From contig NZ_CP162010.1 of NCBI RefSeq assembly GCF_041734645.1, positions 1,116,001 to 1,180,000 on the forward strand: a DNA stretch of 64,000 nt. Reading direction: 5' to 3'. Below the pieces are notes generated by a model that did not search any database, was not told the DNA's origin, and was given only the letters and a program-made list of their open reading frames with translations. The DNA comes from Rodentibacter sp901420285 (GTDB lineage Bacteria; Pseudomonadota; Gammaproteobacteria; Enterobacterales; Pasteurellaceae). Each line of letters starts with the position of its first letter. Position 1 is the first letter of the stretch. Shown piece after piece: positions 10,001 to 16,013 of this stretch. The position numbers were made by a program, and so were the translations under genes.

Positions 10001-12316
10001 AAAGGCTTAACCATCGCCATTACTTCGCCGATACTCTCGGCGCTTCAGGCAGTGCAAGGCGCGGTACAATCCGTAGAAAAAGTCGGACAGAGTAAAAATG
10101 ACCGAGTGAACGCGATGGCCGCGGCCAATGCGGGGATGAGTGCGTATCGTGCTTATCAGGCAGTGAATGGGGCGAAAGACGCGGTAAAAAGTGTGGCTGA
10201 TGCGGCCAACATCACCAAAGATGGCGTGGACAGCTTGGTCGGTATTCAAATTACCTATGGGCAACAAAAAAGCGAATCAAAAACCCATACCGAAGGCAAA
10301 ACCGCTGCTACAAGCGAAGTCAATGCGGGCGGAAAAGTCAATGTCACGGCAACAGGGGCGAACAAAGACTCGACCATCCATATAGAAGGCGCCGATGTAT
10401 CCGGCAAACAAGGAACGCATCTTGCCGCAGATAATCAAGTAAACATTAAAGCCGCCGAACAAACACATAAAGAACGCAGTACCAACAAATCCAGCGGATT
10501 CAATGTGGGTGTAGCGATTAAAGTCGGCAGCGGTGTAGCAGCCGGTGTTACAGTTGGCGGCAACTATGGTAAAGGCTACGGTAACGGCGATGAAACCACT
10601 TATGTGGCAAGCCATGTAGGCGATATGAACAGCCAGACCACAATTCATGCAGGCGGTGATGCGAACCTCATCGGTAGCCAAGTGAAAGGCAAGCGTGTTG
10701 AAGTCGATGCTGAAAATCTCAACATTGAAAGCTTGCAAGACAAATCCACTTACAAAGGTAAGCAAATGAATGTAAGTGGTAGTGTGACGGTGGGCTACGG
10801 TTTCTCTGCTGGTGGCAGCTACAGCCAATCTAAAATTAACGCCGATCATGCCAGCGTAAATGAGCAGGCGGGGATTTATGCAGGTGATGATGGCTATGAC
10901 ATCAACATCAATAAACACACAGACTTAAAAGGTGCGCTTATCACATCTACGCAGAAAGCAGAAGATGACGGTAAAAACCAAATCTCCACCGCCACCCTCT
11001 CCCACGCCGATATTGAAAACCACTCGAACTACAGCGGTTCAAGCTTTGGTTTGAGTGGTAGTGTGGCGGCGAATTTTGAGACACCGTTTGGGAAAGATGG
11101 TCAAGTACAAAGTAGTAAACAGGCGGTGGATGATAATGGCAATCTAATTTATAGAAACGACCGAGGAGAAATGACCACAGAAGCCAAAAATGCGCAGGGT
11201 AAAGACAACGCAAAACAACTTGCTACAGGTTGGAATTCTTTAGAAACCTCAACAGGATTTGGCATTGGGCGAGATAAAGAAAGTCAAAGTAGCGTGACAA
11301 AAAGTGGTATTAATACCAAGAATATTGAAATTATAGACCAAGCGGAACAACTGGCGAAAACCGGTGAAACGGTTGAGCAGACGCTAGATAGCATTAAAAC
11401 CGATGTAACTACGGATAATGCAGAGCAGCATTCCGGCAAGTTGGAAAATCATTTTGATAAAGACAAGGTGATGAAAGAGCTCAACATTCAAGTGAAAGTT
11501 ACTCAAGATTTTCGTAAAAATGCCTTCTCAATGATTGATGCCTATGTGCTTCCAAAACAGGCTGAATTGAGAAAACAAATCAAGGAAGCCAAAACGGAAG
11601 AGGAAAAGACCGTACTTTATGATGAAATTTATAAATTGCAGTATCAAAAACGTTTGCTTGAAACCGTGGTAGGCATCGTATCGGGTTCGCCTGATGTTGC
11701 AATAACACAAGGAACTTTGCAATTAGCCGCAACGAAGATGAGAGAGGAGACTTTAGCTAATTCAAGATTATTCAAAGGAATTAAAGATGCGAAGACGGGG
11801 AAAATTCTTCGTAATGATAGTTATGATAGTGGTTATTTTGATGGAGTAAAATTAGGTGGTGTAAGGATTGATGTTGATGCTATTTGCAATAGTAACATGG
11901 GGACTTGTACTTATAATGATGATAATTCAATCATATTTAAAGGTAATAAAGACTATACATTAGATGATGTTATTGATCCGCAACAAAATAAAAAAGCGGG
12001 TGGATTGTATGGAGAAACCGGTGGTTTTCAACCTGTTCAAGGTGAGTGGAATCTACATTTTACGAGAATTCCGTATAGCATCGGTTCTATCTCGGATATG
12101 GCGGTAGAGTCCTTTGCCGGTACTCACGACCTGTTAGGAGGCCAAGCATGGGGCTGGTATGATAAACAAGGAAATACTGCAGAAAAAAATAAACTTACTG
12201 GTGTAGCATCAGGTGTAACAACTGTTATTGCAATACCAGTATCCGCACCATTTGCTTTATCCGATGTCATGTCATCAGATATGTTTGAACTTTTGATGAA
12301 AATAGGAGGTAAATAA
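4058..12316 (+). CDS. TpsA: giant filamentous hemagglutinin/CdiA-like exoprotein
   Basis: 2752 residues. Residues 1-30 are an extended signal peptide region (ESPR) with VVVSELAKAQGK, followed by a hydrophobic core and an ALAA cleavage site near residue 90. The TPS domain (about 105-350) contains NPNGIACDGCG and N-rich beta-helix sequence. Many FHA-type repeats follow (N-N-x-G-x-I patterns, 400-1150), then the second repeat class (about 1650-2350). The tail (from about 2460) has KVTQDFRKNAF, GGFQPVQGEWN and ESFAGTHD with PFALSD near the end, a C-terminus found in several TpsA proteins of Neisseria and Pasteurellaceae. No VENN pretoxin motif is seen, so it is not a textbook CdiA. The tail and downstream array are clearly more AT-rich than the N-terminal half, suggesting tail exchange. 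Export by the upstream TpsB is expected. Adhesin or contact-dependent effector are both possible. Confidence 0.92.
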   Translation: MNKHHYKVIFSRVLNQPVVVSELAKAQGKAADENNQAVAEGQNSTALKFQNGTALTLSLKPLCFGLVLALGWVSLSESALAAPNPTANAEPNGAAEMAIRADKSAPSSQQATILHTANGLPQVNIQTPSAAGVSRNQYAQFDVTEKGAILNNARNAAQTQMAGWVQGNPNLARGEAKVILNEVNSANPSRLKGYVEVAGRKADVVIANPNGIACDGCGIINAGRATMTTGHAQIENGELKGFEVKGGKLSVGDNGLDNRQADYTDIIAERAQIDGGLWANKGIKVTTGQNKVDKNNQSVVYIGDHANTPNSTALNAQNSTALNAEDAENPVYTVDVSRLGGMYAEKITLVDNGAGLGVRNAGHIGASAGNVQIDSQGQIVNEGTLSATQQAHLRAKGDIQNSGKIEAQQVGIKLASQHRIEQHGAVLARQGAISYQAKENISQRGESIAKGNIMYQAQNIHTEKDALIAAGVNTDGKTRRLETQHAQGANITLNANETVTSRAKHLAGGQLHVDAVSVDLAQSRVSAYGIHLRSSQSPLVLNQATLYSEGQTGLTSPQNIDTQAANLNAQNFVVNSTQLNNQQGNWIQRGRETLTLNLSAGLNNSRGRIATEGVLSLQTPSIQNSQGVLWSNHRLQLNAQGGRIDNQAGNLFGKYQLSANTTSLNNRQGEISSANTFITAQQINNEGGKLISSEQTHLNVTALNNQRQGLIYSQGNITLNTQTISNQAGEIIGAKIAATAQQMDNDGGKLISDKQAHLNVTALNNQRQGLIYSQGNATLNMQTLQNQNGIISSRIHTVVETSALDNQQGLIQSERELILNAQQLNNAQGKISAQDLTLSGDTADNKEGVIEADNSILNFSVLDNQGQSDAGSLVRATKRLVLNITRINNQHTNATQSTPTQGIQAADLVMNGDVLENQGGGIYAAKSANLAINQLLNNRQGEILSTGHINIINPGFTLAVDNTLGKLDSAISTALQAKSLVEGSINTQGDLAIDLKDSFTLNRGFGVGHNLTFRTQGDFVNNTNLIVGNRALIEGATIRNEAQAEITSSDTRLQSQTLDNFGLIDGNTTLIKAGEANNIGKARIYGGRLAIEAKNLNNLEDADGNAATIAARERLDLGVANLVNRNHSLIMSLGNLYIGGKLDKNNQMLGYANDIDNGSATIEALGSGRVQTRHLLNHDLHLKLGDKIKHERIKEVSLGSNTHRYRDGKDGYFNLNNGSRNPNSYFQLTNGHRIEGFGWKIWEFTRTTVTSTIEHQDPGKILMGGELHLSGENLHNRHSQILVGQKLLLDDNAFLQSSDKVLSSALSRLNNEDLIGEINIVDNGDFAQEYRVRRKKGRKGHNHYHHHSAFNDVHATQHFNFGLELLKIGEPIVSVGATVDEKSDFQGVSVTQKTPLNTDLTGNPVNTGTITSGMVKNRDELGIKTHLPEITLPQGSLYKINPSSTSSFLVETDPRFTDRSKWLSSDYMFKQLNNDPQNQLKRLGDGFYEQRLINEQINQLTGRRFLDGYLSDYEQYKALMDNGILYAKKLNLIPGVALSAEQMKALTSDMVWMVNREVILQDGTKTTVLTPQVYLVGRNAHVNSRGALISADDVIINTQGNVQNGGIIAGRNLTHLSANNIENQGGKLQGRDVYLFAKNRLHHLGGALSAEQNLTAKAKNIDIESTLSETTNNGHFKHKNIDRIATIQAGDKDNRANIALYAKEELTVKGANMDIKGNATFQAGNKLHLGTIETENKQHFIKDGDNYYKLHQQNEVGNRLNIEGDGRFIGDAEIEMRGVSATSNGTINMLSHGDINIQESRQKESLAEGTKWTKRGMFQSKTEIRRHNHNYNLAESSNLDANKINIQSTHGDATLQGSNAVSEKDFTVSAKNIAIKEAENNVYSDDFHAKKKSGVLTGGGIGITFGAQKQTVESDQTKRYAQGSQAGSLNGNTNIVADKTYTQTASTVSSVNGDVNILARKVGIQAADDRYETNTKQTFQQKGLTIAITSPILSALQAVQGAVQSVEKVGQSKNDRVNAMAAANAGMSAYRAYQAVNGAKDAVKSVADAANITKDGVDSLVGIQITYGQQKSESKTHTEGKTAATSEVNAGGKVNVTATGANKDSTIHIEGADVSGKQGTHLAADNQVNIKAAEQTHKERSTNKSSGFNVGVAIKVGSGVAAGVTVGGNYGKGYGNGDETTYVASHVGDMNSQTTIHAGGDANLIGSQVKGKRVEVDAENLNIESLQDKSTYKGKQMNVSGSVTVGYGFSAGGSYSQSKINADHASVNEQAGIYAGDDGYDININKHTDLKGALITSTQKAEDDGKNQISTATLSHADIENHSNYSGSSFGLSGSVAANFETPFGKDGQVQSSKQAVDDNGNLIYRNDRGEMTTEAKNAQGKDNAKQLATGWNSLETSTGFGIGRDKESQSSVTKSGINTKNIEIIDQAEQLAKTGETVEQTLDSIKTDVTTDNAEQHSGKLENHFDKDKVMKELNIQVKVTQDFRKNAFSMIDAYVLPKQAELRKQIKEAKTEEEKTVLYDEIYKLQYQKRLLETVVGIVSGSPDVAITQGTLQLAATKMREETLANSRLFKGIKDAKTGKILRNDSYDSGYFDGVKLGGVRIDVDAICNSNMGTCTYNDDNSIIFKGNKDYTLDDVIDPQQNKKAGGLYGETGGFQPVQGEWNLHFTRIPYSIGSISDMAVESFAGTHDLLGGQAWGWYDKQGNTAEKNKLTGVASGVTTVIAIPVSAPFALSDVMSSDMFELLMKIGGK
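4187..4223 (+). repeat. Two tandem-spaced dispersed-motif copies in the TpsA signal region
   Basis: AGCACCGCATTGAA at 4187-4200 and GGCACCGCATTGAC at 4210-4223 lie about 24 bp apart and encode NSTAL and NGTAL inside the extended signal peptide, just before its hydrophobic core. This looks like a local 24-bp duplication within coding sequence. Confidence 0.8.
4988..5025 (+). repeat. Second 24-bp motif duplication in tpsA (TPS domain)
   Basis: AGCACCGCATTGAA at 4988 and AGCACCGCATTAAA at 5012 lie 24 bp apart, giving NSTALNAQNSTALNA in the protein. A further exact 12-mer copy at 5307 is read in another frame (QHRIEQ), and one at 6971 continues with CA instead of AA. Confidence 0.8.
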
Positions 12317-12317
12317 A

Positions 12318-12647
12318 ATGAGATACTCCTTATTTCTTCTTTGTTTTATATTAAACGGATGTTTTCATACTCCACAAATGGTTAATTGTGTTGATAAAGG
12401 CAAATCATGGTCAGCTATAGCACATTATCAAAAGCCTTATAGTATAGGTAAAACTAATTCACACCAGCGTTGGAAAGATGCTGTTAAGTGTGGAGCTGAA
12501 TATGGTGATTATGATTTGAAAAAGCTTCATAGTGATAATTATGAAAAATTTCATAGTTGTATGGAAACAAAAGGATATAAAAAATTTTGGCCCGCAGAAT
12601 GCGGTTATAAAAATTCCAAATGGGATAAGGGGATATGTAATGAATAG
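12318..12647 (+). CDS. Small cysteine-rich lipoprotein, array member 1
   Basis: 109 residues. Signal peptide MRYSLFLLCFILNGC ends in an acceptable lipobox (L-N-G-C15). The mature part has the array signature: MVNC, IAHYQK, QRWKD-x3-CG-x-YGD, CMETKGYK, ECGY and a GICNE end, that is five conserved Cys beyond the lipid Cys, probably disulfide-bonded in the periplasm or at the surface. It starts one base after the tpsA stop, with its Shine-Dalgarno (AGGAGGT) inside the last codons of tpsA, so it is translationally linked to it. I do not recognise a named family. By position it could be an immunity or surface-retention partner of the TpsA tail; this is inference. Confidence 0.85.
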   Translation: MRYSLFLLCFILNGCFHTPQMVNCVDKGKSWSAIAHYQKPYSIGKTNSHQRWKDAVKCGAEYGDYDLKKLHSDNYEKFHSCMETKGYKKFWPAECGYKNSKWDKGICNE

Positions 12648-12728
12648 CTTAGTAAAAATGGAGGATTTCAACTGGTTAAAGGGGAATATAATCCCCTAGA
12701 TAGAGCGCGTCTCCTGACTACAGCTATT
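12557..12728 (+). repeat. Direct repeat, copy 1 (about 172 bp)
   Basis: Nearly identical to 14903-15075. It covers the 3' end of lipoprotein 1 (CMETKGYKKF to the stop) plus about 80 bp of following sequence. Copy 1 lacks one base in a G-rich stretch relative to copy 2, so the short reading frame that starts at the overlapping ATG (12640) ends early at 12699. Confidence 0.85.
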
Positions 12729-12912
12729 AGGTGGACAAATGTGGGGATGGTATGACAAACAAGGAAATACAGTACCTAAAAATAAGATTACTGGAGTAGC
12801 ATCAGATATAACCACCGTTGTTGCAATACCTATGTCTGCGCCATTTGCGCTATCTGATGTATTATCATCAGATACATTTGAACTTTTGATGAAAATGGGG
12901 GGGGAAATAAAA
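12727..12912 (+). pseudogene. TpsA C-terminal tail fragment a
   Basis: Translates as LGGQMWGWYDKQGNT and on to SAPFALSD and FELLMKMGG, matching the last about 60 residues of TpsA (LLGGQAWGWYDKQGNT). It lacks any upstream tpsA sequence and joins directly to the end of the preceding direct repeat at CTATTAGG, marking a recombination junction. A G8 tract at its end removes the stop seen in the other copies, so it is fused in frame to lipoprotein 2. A start at the internal ATG 12739 would give a 176-residue hybrid. Confidence 0.8.
12897..12904 (+). repeat. Homopolymeric G8 tract at a fragment/lipoprotein boundary
   Basis: Eight G's follow ATGAAAAT. With seven G's the frame would read MKMGGK-stop, exactly as in the TpsA tail and other fragments (MKIGGK-stop), with the lipoprotein ATG four bases later. 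With eight the stop is lost and the two frames fuse. Confidence 0.8.
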
Positions 12913-13269
12913 ATGAAAAAATTTTTGATGATATCTCTATTATTCCTTCATGGTTGCTATTGGCATAATGGGTGTCTGTATACAGCGCAAATGGTTAATT
13001 GCTATATGGATAAAGTGCCATTTTCTTCTATCGCTTATTATCAAAAAATAGATAGTATCGGACATACTGATATAAATCAGCGCTGGAGAGATGCTGAATT
13101 GTGTGGAGCTAAATATGGAGATAGTAATTTATGGAGTGTTATTAAACCCCAAAATTTCCGAAATGAATTTCGTATTTGTATGGAAAGTAAAGGATATCAT
13201 ATATTTGACAGCTCAGAATGTGGTGTAAAAGAACCTAAAAGCTTAAACAAGGGGATATGTAATGAATAG
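12913..13269 (+). CDS. Small cysteine-rich lipoprotein, array member 2
   Basis: 118 residues from ATG 12913. Signal peptide MKKFLMISLLFLHGC gives lipobox L-H-G-C15. The mature part keeps the array signature: MVNC, IAYYQK, IGHTD, QRWRD-x3-CGAKYGD, CMESKGY, ECG, GICNE. It differs from member 1 through much of the middle, so the copies are diverged paralogues rather than recent duplicates. The frame is open upstream through the TpsA-tail fragment, but the lipoprotein signal needs to be N-terminal to work, so I take the internal ATG as the true start; the G-rich sequence upstream can serve as ribosome-binding site. Function unknown. Confidence 0.78.
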   Translation: MKKFLMISLLFLHGCYWHNGCLYTAQMVNCYMDKVPFSSIAYYQKIDSIGHTDINQRWRDAELCGAKYGDSNLWSVIKPQNFRNEFRICMESKGYHIFDSSECGVKEPKSLNKGICNE

Positions 13270-13277
13270 CCTACTAA

Positions 13278-13379
13278 GTAACAACTGCTATTGCAATACC
13301 AGTATCTGCACCATTTGCTTTGTCCGATGTAATGTCATCAGATATGTTTGAACTTTTGATAAAAATAGGAGGTAAATAA
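13278..13379 (+). pseudogene. TpsA C-terminal tail fragment b
   Basis: 34 codons reading VTTAIAIPVSAPFALSD then MFELLIKIGGK-stop, matching the last 34 residues of TpsA. No start codon or upstream sequence is present. Its main retained value may be the conserved Shine-Dalgarno GGAGGT just ahead of the next lipoprotein, in the same arrangement as at the true tpsA end. Confidence 0.82.
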
Positions 13380-13380
13380 A

Positions 13381-13746
13381 ATGAGATACTCCTTATTTCT
13401 TCTTTGTTTTATATTAAACGGATGTTGGTATTCAAACGGATGTTTTTATACTCCACAAATGGTTAATTGTGTTGATAAGGGGAAAGAATATCCATTAATT
13501 GCAGGATATCAAAAAAAAGGGCTACTAGGACATACAAACTCAAAACAACGATGGAAAGATTTTGTTTCTTGTGGAGGAAAGTATGGTGATATAAATCTAC
13601 ACTACTATCCGCAAAACTATCAAATAAATGGCAAAAGATACAAAAATCTTGATGAATGTATGAATACTAAGGAGTATATATATCTTTCTCCCGCTGAATG
13701 TGGCTATCAAGATTCTAAGTGGGATAAGGGAAAATGTAACTTATAA
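13381..13746 (+). CDS. Small cysteine-rich lipoprotein, array member 3
   Basis: 121 residues. The first 15 residues (MRYSLFLLCFILNGC) are identical to member 1, with the same upstream AGGAGGTAAATAAA leader, so this end was copied with the TpsA-tail fragment. The mature part diverges: GLLGHTNSKQRWKD, CGGKYGD, DECMNTKEY, ECGYQDSKWDKGKCN. All array cysteines are kept. Identity at both edges with divergence between is what cassette exchange by homologous recombination would give. Function unknown. Confidence 0.83.
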   Translation: MRYSLFLLCFILNGCWYSNGCFYTPQMVNCVDKGKEYPLIAGYQKKGLLGHTNSKQRWKDFVSCGGKYGDINLHYYPQNYQINGKRYKNLDECMNTKEYIYLSPAECGYQDSKWDKGKCNL

Positions 13747-13925
13747 AGCATTGAATTTATTATTTAAATAGAGTACGGTCAAAAATTTAGGAGTTTTTAA
13801 ATTTTAAAAACAATCTGAAAAATGACTATGTTTTTTTTTTAGAGAAAGAAAATTAATTCGTCAGCAAGGTAGCGTGCATTAATCTTTGGTTCATACACCT
13901 TGCGTTAGTTATAGGGATAGAAATA

Positions 13926-14126
13926 ATGAAAATTTTAGTTATATCCTTCATGACTATTTTTATTCAATCTTGCCTTTCACATTCTTCAGATGAGGCTTAG
14001 CATAATCTTAATAAAATGAACAAAGAGGCTAATGGAAAGAAAATATGTATGAAATATAAAGGAAATGTACATGTCATGTATTATTGTGAAAATGAAAACA
14101 AAGAACAATATCAAAGTAGAAAGTAA
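13926..14126 (+). pseudogene. Small lipoprotein gene with in-frame amber stop
   Basis: ATG 13926 opens MKILVISFMTIFIQSC, a lipoprotein-like signal (I-Q-S-C), and stops at TAG 13998-14000. The same frame stays open for another 41 codons to TAA 14124 (including KKICMKYKGNVHV and YYCEN). The whole is 66 sense-or-stop codons, so it is most simply a small lipoprotein gene inactivated by one nonsense mutation. It does not resemble the neighbouring array lipoproteins in its mature part. The rest of 13747-14208 is AT-rich, holds a T10 run near 13831-13842, and shows no other gene. Confidence 0.55.
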
Positions 14127-14208
14127 AAAATACGCATAATTAATGAGATCTTCTTTTACTGTACACTTTATCTATAGAGGTTATGAATTTGTTGTTTGGG
14201 GTAAGATA

Positions 14209-14623
14209 ATGAAAAAAGTTATATTTATCCTAATTTTTATATCCATCATAACAGGATGTTATTCAGCAAAAGACGATTATTATTATGAAATGACAACAAT
14301 TTTTGGGTAAACCATATAGTTATGTTGCTGAATTTCAAAAACCTTATAGTTTAGGTCATACAGATTCTAAGCAATGTTGGATTGATTTAAGTAAGTGTAG
14401 TATTAAATATGGCGATATTTATGCAGGTACTCACGATATGCTTGGAGGGCAAATTTGGGGCTGGTATGACAAACAAGGTAATACTTCTCAGAAAAATAAT
14501 ATCCAACAATTTTTATCAGATCGAACAACAGAAATAGCAATTCCTATTTCCGCACCATTTGCTGTATCTGATCTAATTAGTTCGGATATGATGGAAGTAC
14601 TTTTTAAATTAGGAGGTAATTAA
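14209..14623 (+). pseudogene. Frameshifted array lipoprotein fused to a TpsA tail
   Basis: ATG 14209 gives a lipoprotein signal (MKKVIFILIFISIITGC, lipobox I-T-G-C) and stops after 33 residues at 14310. Overlapping from about 14303 in another frame is the array middle (GKPYSYVAEFQKPYSLGHTDSKQ), so a frameshift near the TTTTTGGG run broke the gene. That frame then passes, at SIKYGDIY, straight into AGTHDMLGGQIWGWYDKQGNT and PFAVSD, a TpsA tail ending LFKLGGN. The C-terminal half of a lipoprotein has therefore been replaced by a TpsA tail, joined near the shared YGD/AGTHD position. Confidence 0.75.
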
Positions 14624-14624
14624 C

Positions 14625-14993
14625 ATGAAAATAATCTTATTAATTATTTCAGTGTTTTTGATAAGTGGTTGTTTATATTCTTTTGAGGGTGAATGTTTTA
14701 GACCAATCATTCAGGTTGTCTCAAGTAATTGCTATAAAAAAGGAGAAGTGTTCTCATCAATAGCTCATTATCAAAAGCATTATAGTATAGGTAAAACTGA
14801 TCAGCAACAGCGTTGGAAAGATGCTGTTAGCTGTGGTAGTAAATATGGAGATCAAGAACTTTACTACATTAATAAAACTGGTAAATACGAAGAATTTCAA
14901 TCTTGTATGGAAACAAAAGGATATAAAAAATTTTGGCCCGCAGAATGCGGTTATAAAAATTCCAAATGGGATAAGGGGATATGTAATGAATAG
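14625..14993 (+). CDS. Small cysteine-rich lipoprotein, array member 4
   Basis: 122 residues. Signal MKIILLIISVFLISGC has a good lipobox (I-S-G-C). The mature N-terminal part is distinct (YSFEGECFRPIIQ), but from IAHYQK onward it follows the array signature, and its last about 30 residues (CMETKGYKKF to GICNE) are identical to member 1. It is preceded by AGGAGGT two bases before the fragment stop, the same linkage as tpsA to member 1. Probable outer-membrane or periplasmic lipoprotein with five conserved Cys beyond the lipid Cys. Function unknown; position suggests a partner for an alternative TpsA tail. Confidence 0.83.
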   Translation: MKIILLIISVFLISGCLYSFEGECFRPIIQVVSSNCYKKGEVFSSIAHYQKHYSIGKTDQQQRWKDAVSCGSKYGDQELYYINKTGKYEEFQSCMETKGYKKFWPAECGYKNSKWDKGICNE

Positions 14994-15075
14994 CTTAGTA
15001 AAAATGGGGGGATTTCAATCGGTTAAAGGGAGATGGAATCCCCTAGATAGAGCGCGTCTCCTGACCACAGCTATT
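14903..15075 (+). repeat. Direct repeat, copy 2 (about 173 bp)
   Basis: Second copy of 12557-12728, with a few substitutions and one extra base. The repeats bracket members 2 and 3 and the broken genes; recombination between them would delete about 2.35 kb and leave one lipoprotein gene. Confidence 0.85.
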
Positions 15076-15111
15076 CGAAACTTTAACTGTAGAAGATTAA
15101 ACCCAATCTGA
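14986..15111 (+). pseudogene. Short TpsA-like fragment after lipoprotein 4
   Basis: 41 residues from an ATG overlapping the lipoprotein stop. MGGFQSVKGRWNPLD resembles GGFQPVQGEWN in the TpsA tail (about residue 2655), so this is the upstream edge of another tail, cut after RARLLTTAI. It marks the end of the array. Confidence 0.6.
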
Positions 15112-15163
15112 CAGCCCCCATTTAAAAACTCGTGCCTGTCAGATTAAATCTGATCTTCTACAG
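15087..15163. repeat. Imperfect 28-bp inverted repeat upstream of sfsA
   Basis: The arm at 15087-15114 pairs with 15136-15163: 11 bp (CTGTAGAAGAT) and 9 bp (ATCTGACAG) match perfectly, separated by 8 unmatched bases, around a 21-bp spacer. There is no T-run, so it is not a clear terminator. It lies exactly at the junction of the tps array with the conserved sfsA gene and could be a small element end or a processing structure. Confidence 0.65.
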
Positions 15164-15231
15164 GTCAGCATCAATGTGTTAGTGATGTTTCGACAAAAAT
15201 TCGCTATAATTCGCCCTTTTTAAGAAACATT

Positions 15232-15948
15232 ATGCTGCTACCCTCTCTGCAATCTGCAAAATTAATTCGACGTTATAAACGTTTCCTTGCCGATATTGAA
15301 TTGCCAAACGGCGAAGTAATAACTATTCACTGTGCCAACACCGGTGCAATGACCGGCTGCGATGAAAAAGGCGATATCGTTTGGTATTCTCGCTCTGACA
15401 ACCAAACCCGTAAATATCCCCATTCTTGGGAACTCACCCAACTGCCAAACGGCCAACTTTGCTGTATCAATACGCATCGCTCTAATCAACTGGTGTTCGA
15501 AGCATTACAAAACAAGCAAATTAAAGCGCTGGCAATGTACGATGAAATTCATCCTGAAGTCAAATACGGCGAAGAAAACAGTCGCATAGACTTCCTTTTA
15601 AAAGGCAAAGACTTGCCGGATTGTTATGTGGAAGTGAAATCTATTACGTTGGTAAAAGACGAACTAGGCATGTTCCCCGATGCCGTCACTACGCGCGGAC
15701 AAAAACACGTGCGCGAATTGCTGACAATGAAAAAACAAGGTTATCGCGCTGTAGTGCTATTTGCCGGGCTACACAATGGTTTCAAGCATTTCAAAATTGC
15801 TGAATATATTGATCCTGAATACGATCGCTTGTTGAAAGAAGCAATCGAACAAGGCGTAGAGGCTTATGCCTATGCAGGAGAATTTAAGATTTCAGATGGA
15901 ATTCCAACTGCACTCACATTGACGGAAGACGTTCCTTATATCAAATAA
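15232..15948 (+). CDS. sfsA: Sugar fermentation stimulation protein SfsA
   Basis: 238 residues, standard SfsA length. Recognised from ELPNGEVITIHCANTGAMTGC near the N-terminus, the central VEVKSITL and the C-terminal HNGFKHFKIAEYIDPEY. It has an OB-fold N-terminal part and a nuclease-like core (D/E-V-E-V-K). In E. coli its overexpression allows maltose gene expression and it binds DNA without strict specificity; the physiological role is poorly known. A likely promoter lies just upstream (TATAAT at about 15207). It starts the conserved chromosome after the tps island. Confidence 0.95.
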   Translation: MLLPSLQSAKLIRRYKRFLADIELPNGEVITIHCANTGAMTGCDEKGDIVWYSRSDNQTRKYPHSWELTQLPNGQLCCINTHRSNQLVFEALQNKQIKALAMYDEIHPEVKYGEENSRIDFLLKGKDLPDCYVEVKSITLVKDELGMFPDAVTTRGQKHVRELLTMKKQGYRAVVLFAGLHNGFKHFKIAEYIDPEYDRLLKEAIEQGVEAYAYAGEFKISDGIPTALTLTEDVPYIK

Positions 15949-15978
15949 ATAAATTTGAGAATTATTTGCATTTAGTTA

Positions 15979-16007
15979 TTGACAAGATTATTGAGAACAA
16001 TTATCAT
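15979..16007 (+). promoter_or_regulatory. Promoter with overlapping Fur box for a candidate sRNA
   Basis: TTGACA (15979-15984), a 17-bp spacer and TATCAT (16002-16007) make a strong sigma-70 promoter. TGAGAACAATTATCA (15992-16006) matches the 7-1-7 Fur consensus TGATAATnATTATCA at 12 of 14 positions and covers the -10 region, the usual place for iron-dependent repression. Confidence 0.65.
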
Positions 16008-16013
16008 CTAACC

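Noticed and set aside
10277..10918. 213-codon frame on the minus strand inside tpsA
   Set aside because: A shadow of the repetitive TpsA coding sequence; composition follows the opposite strand.
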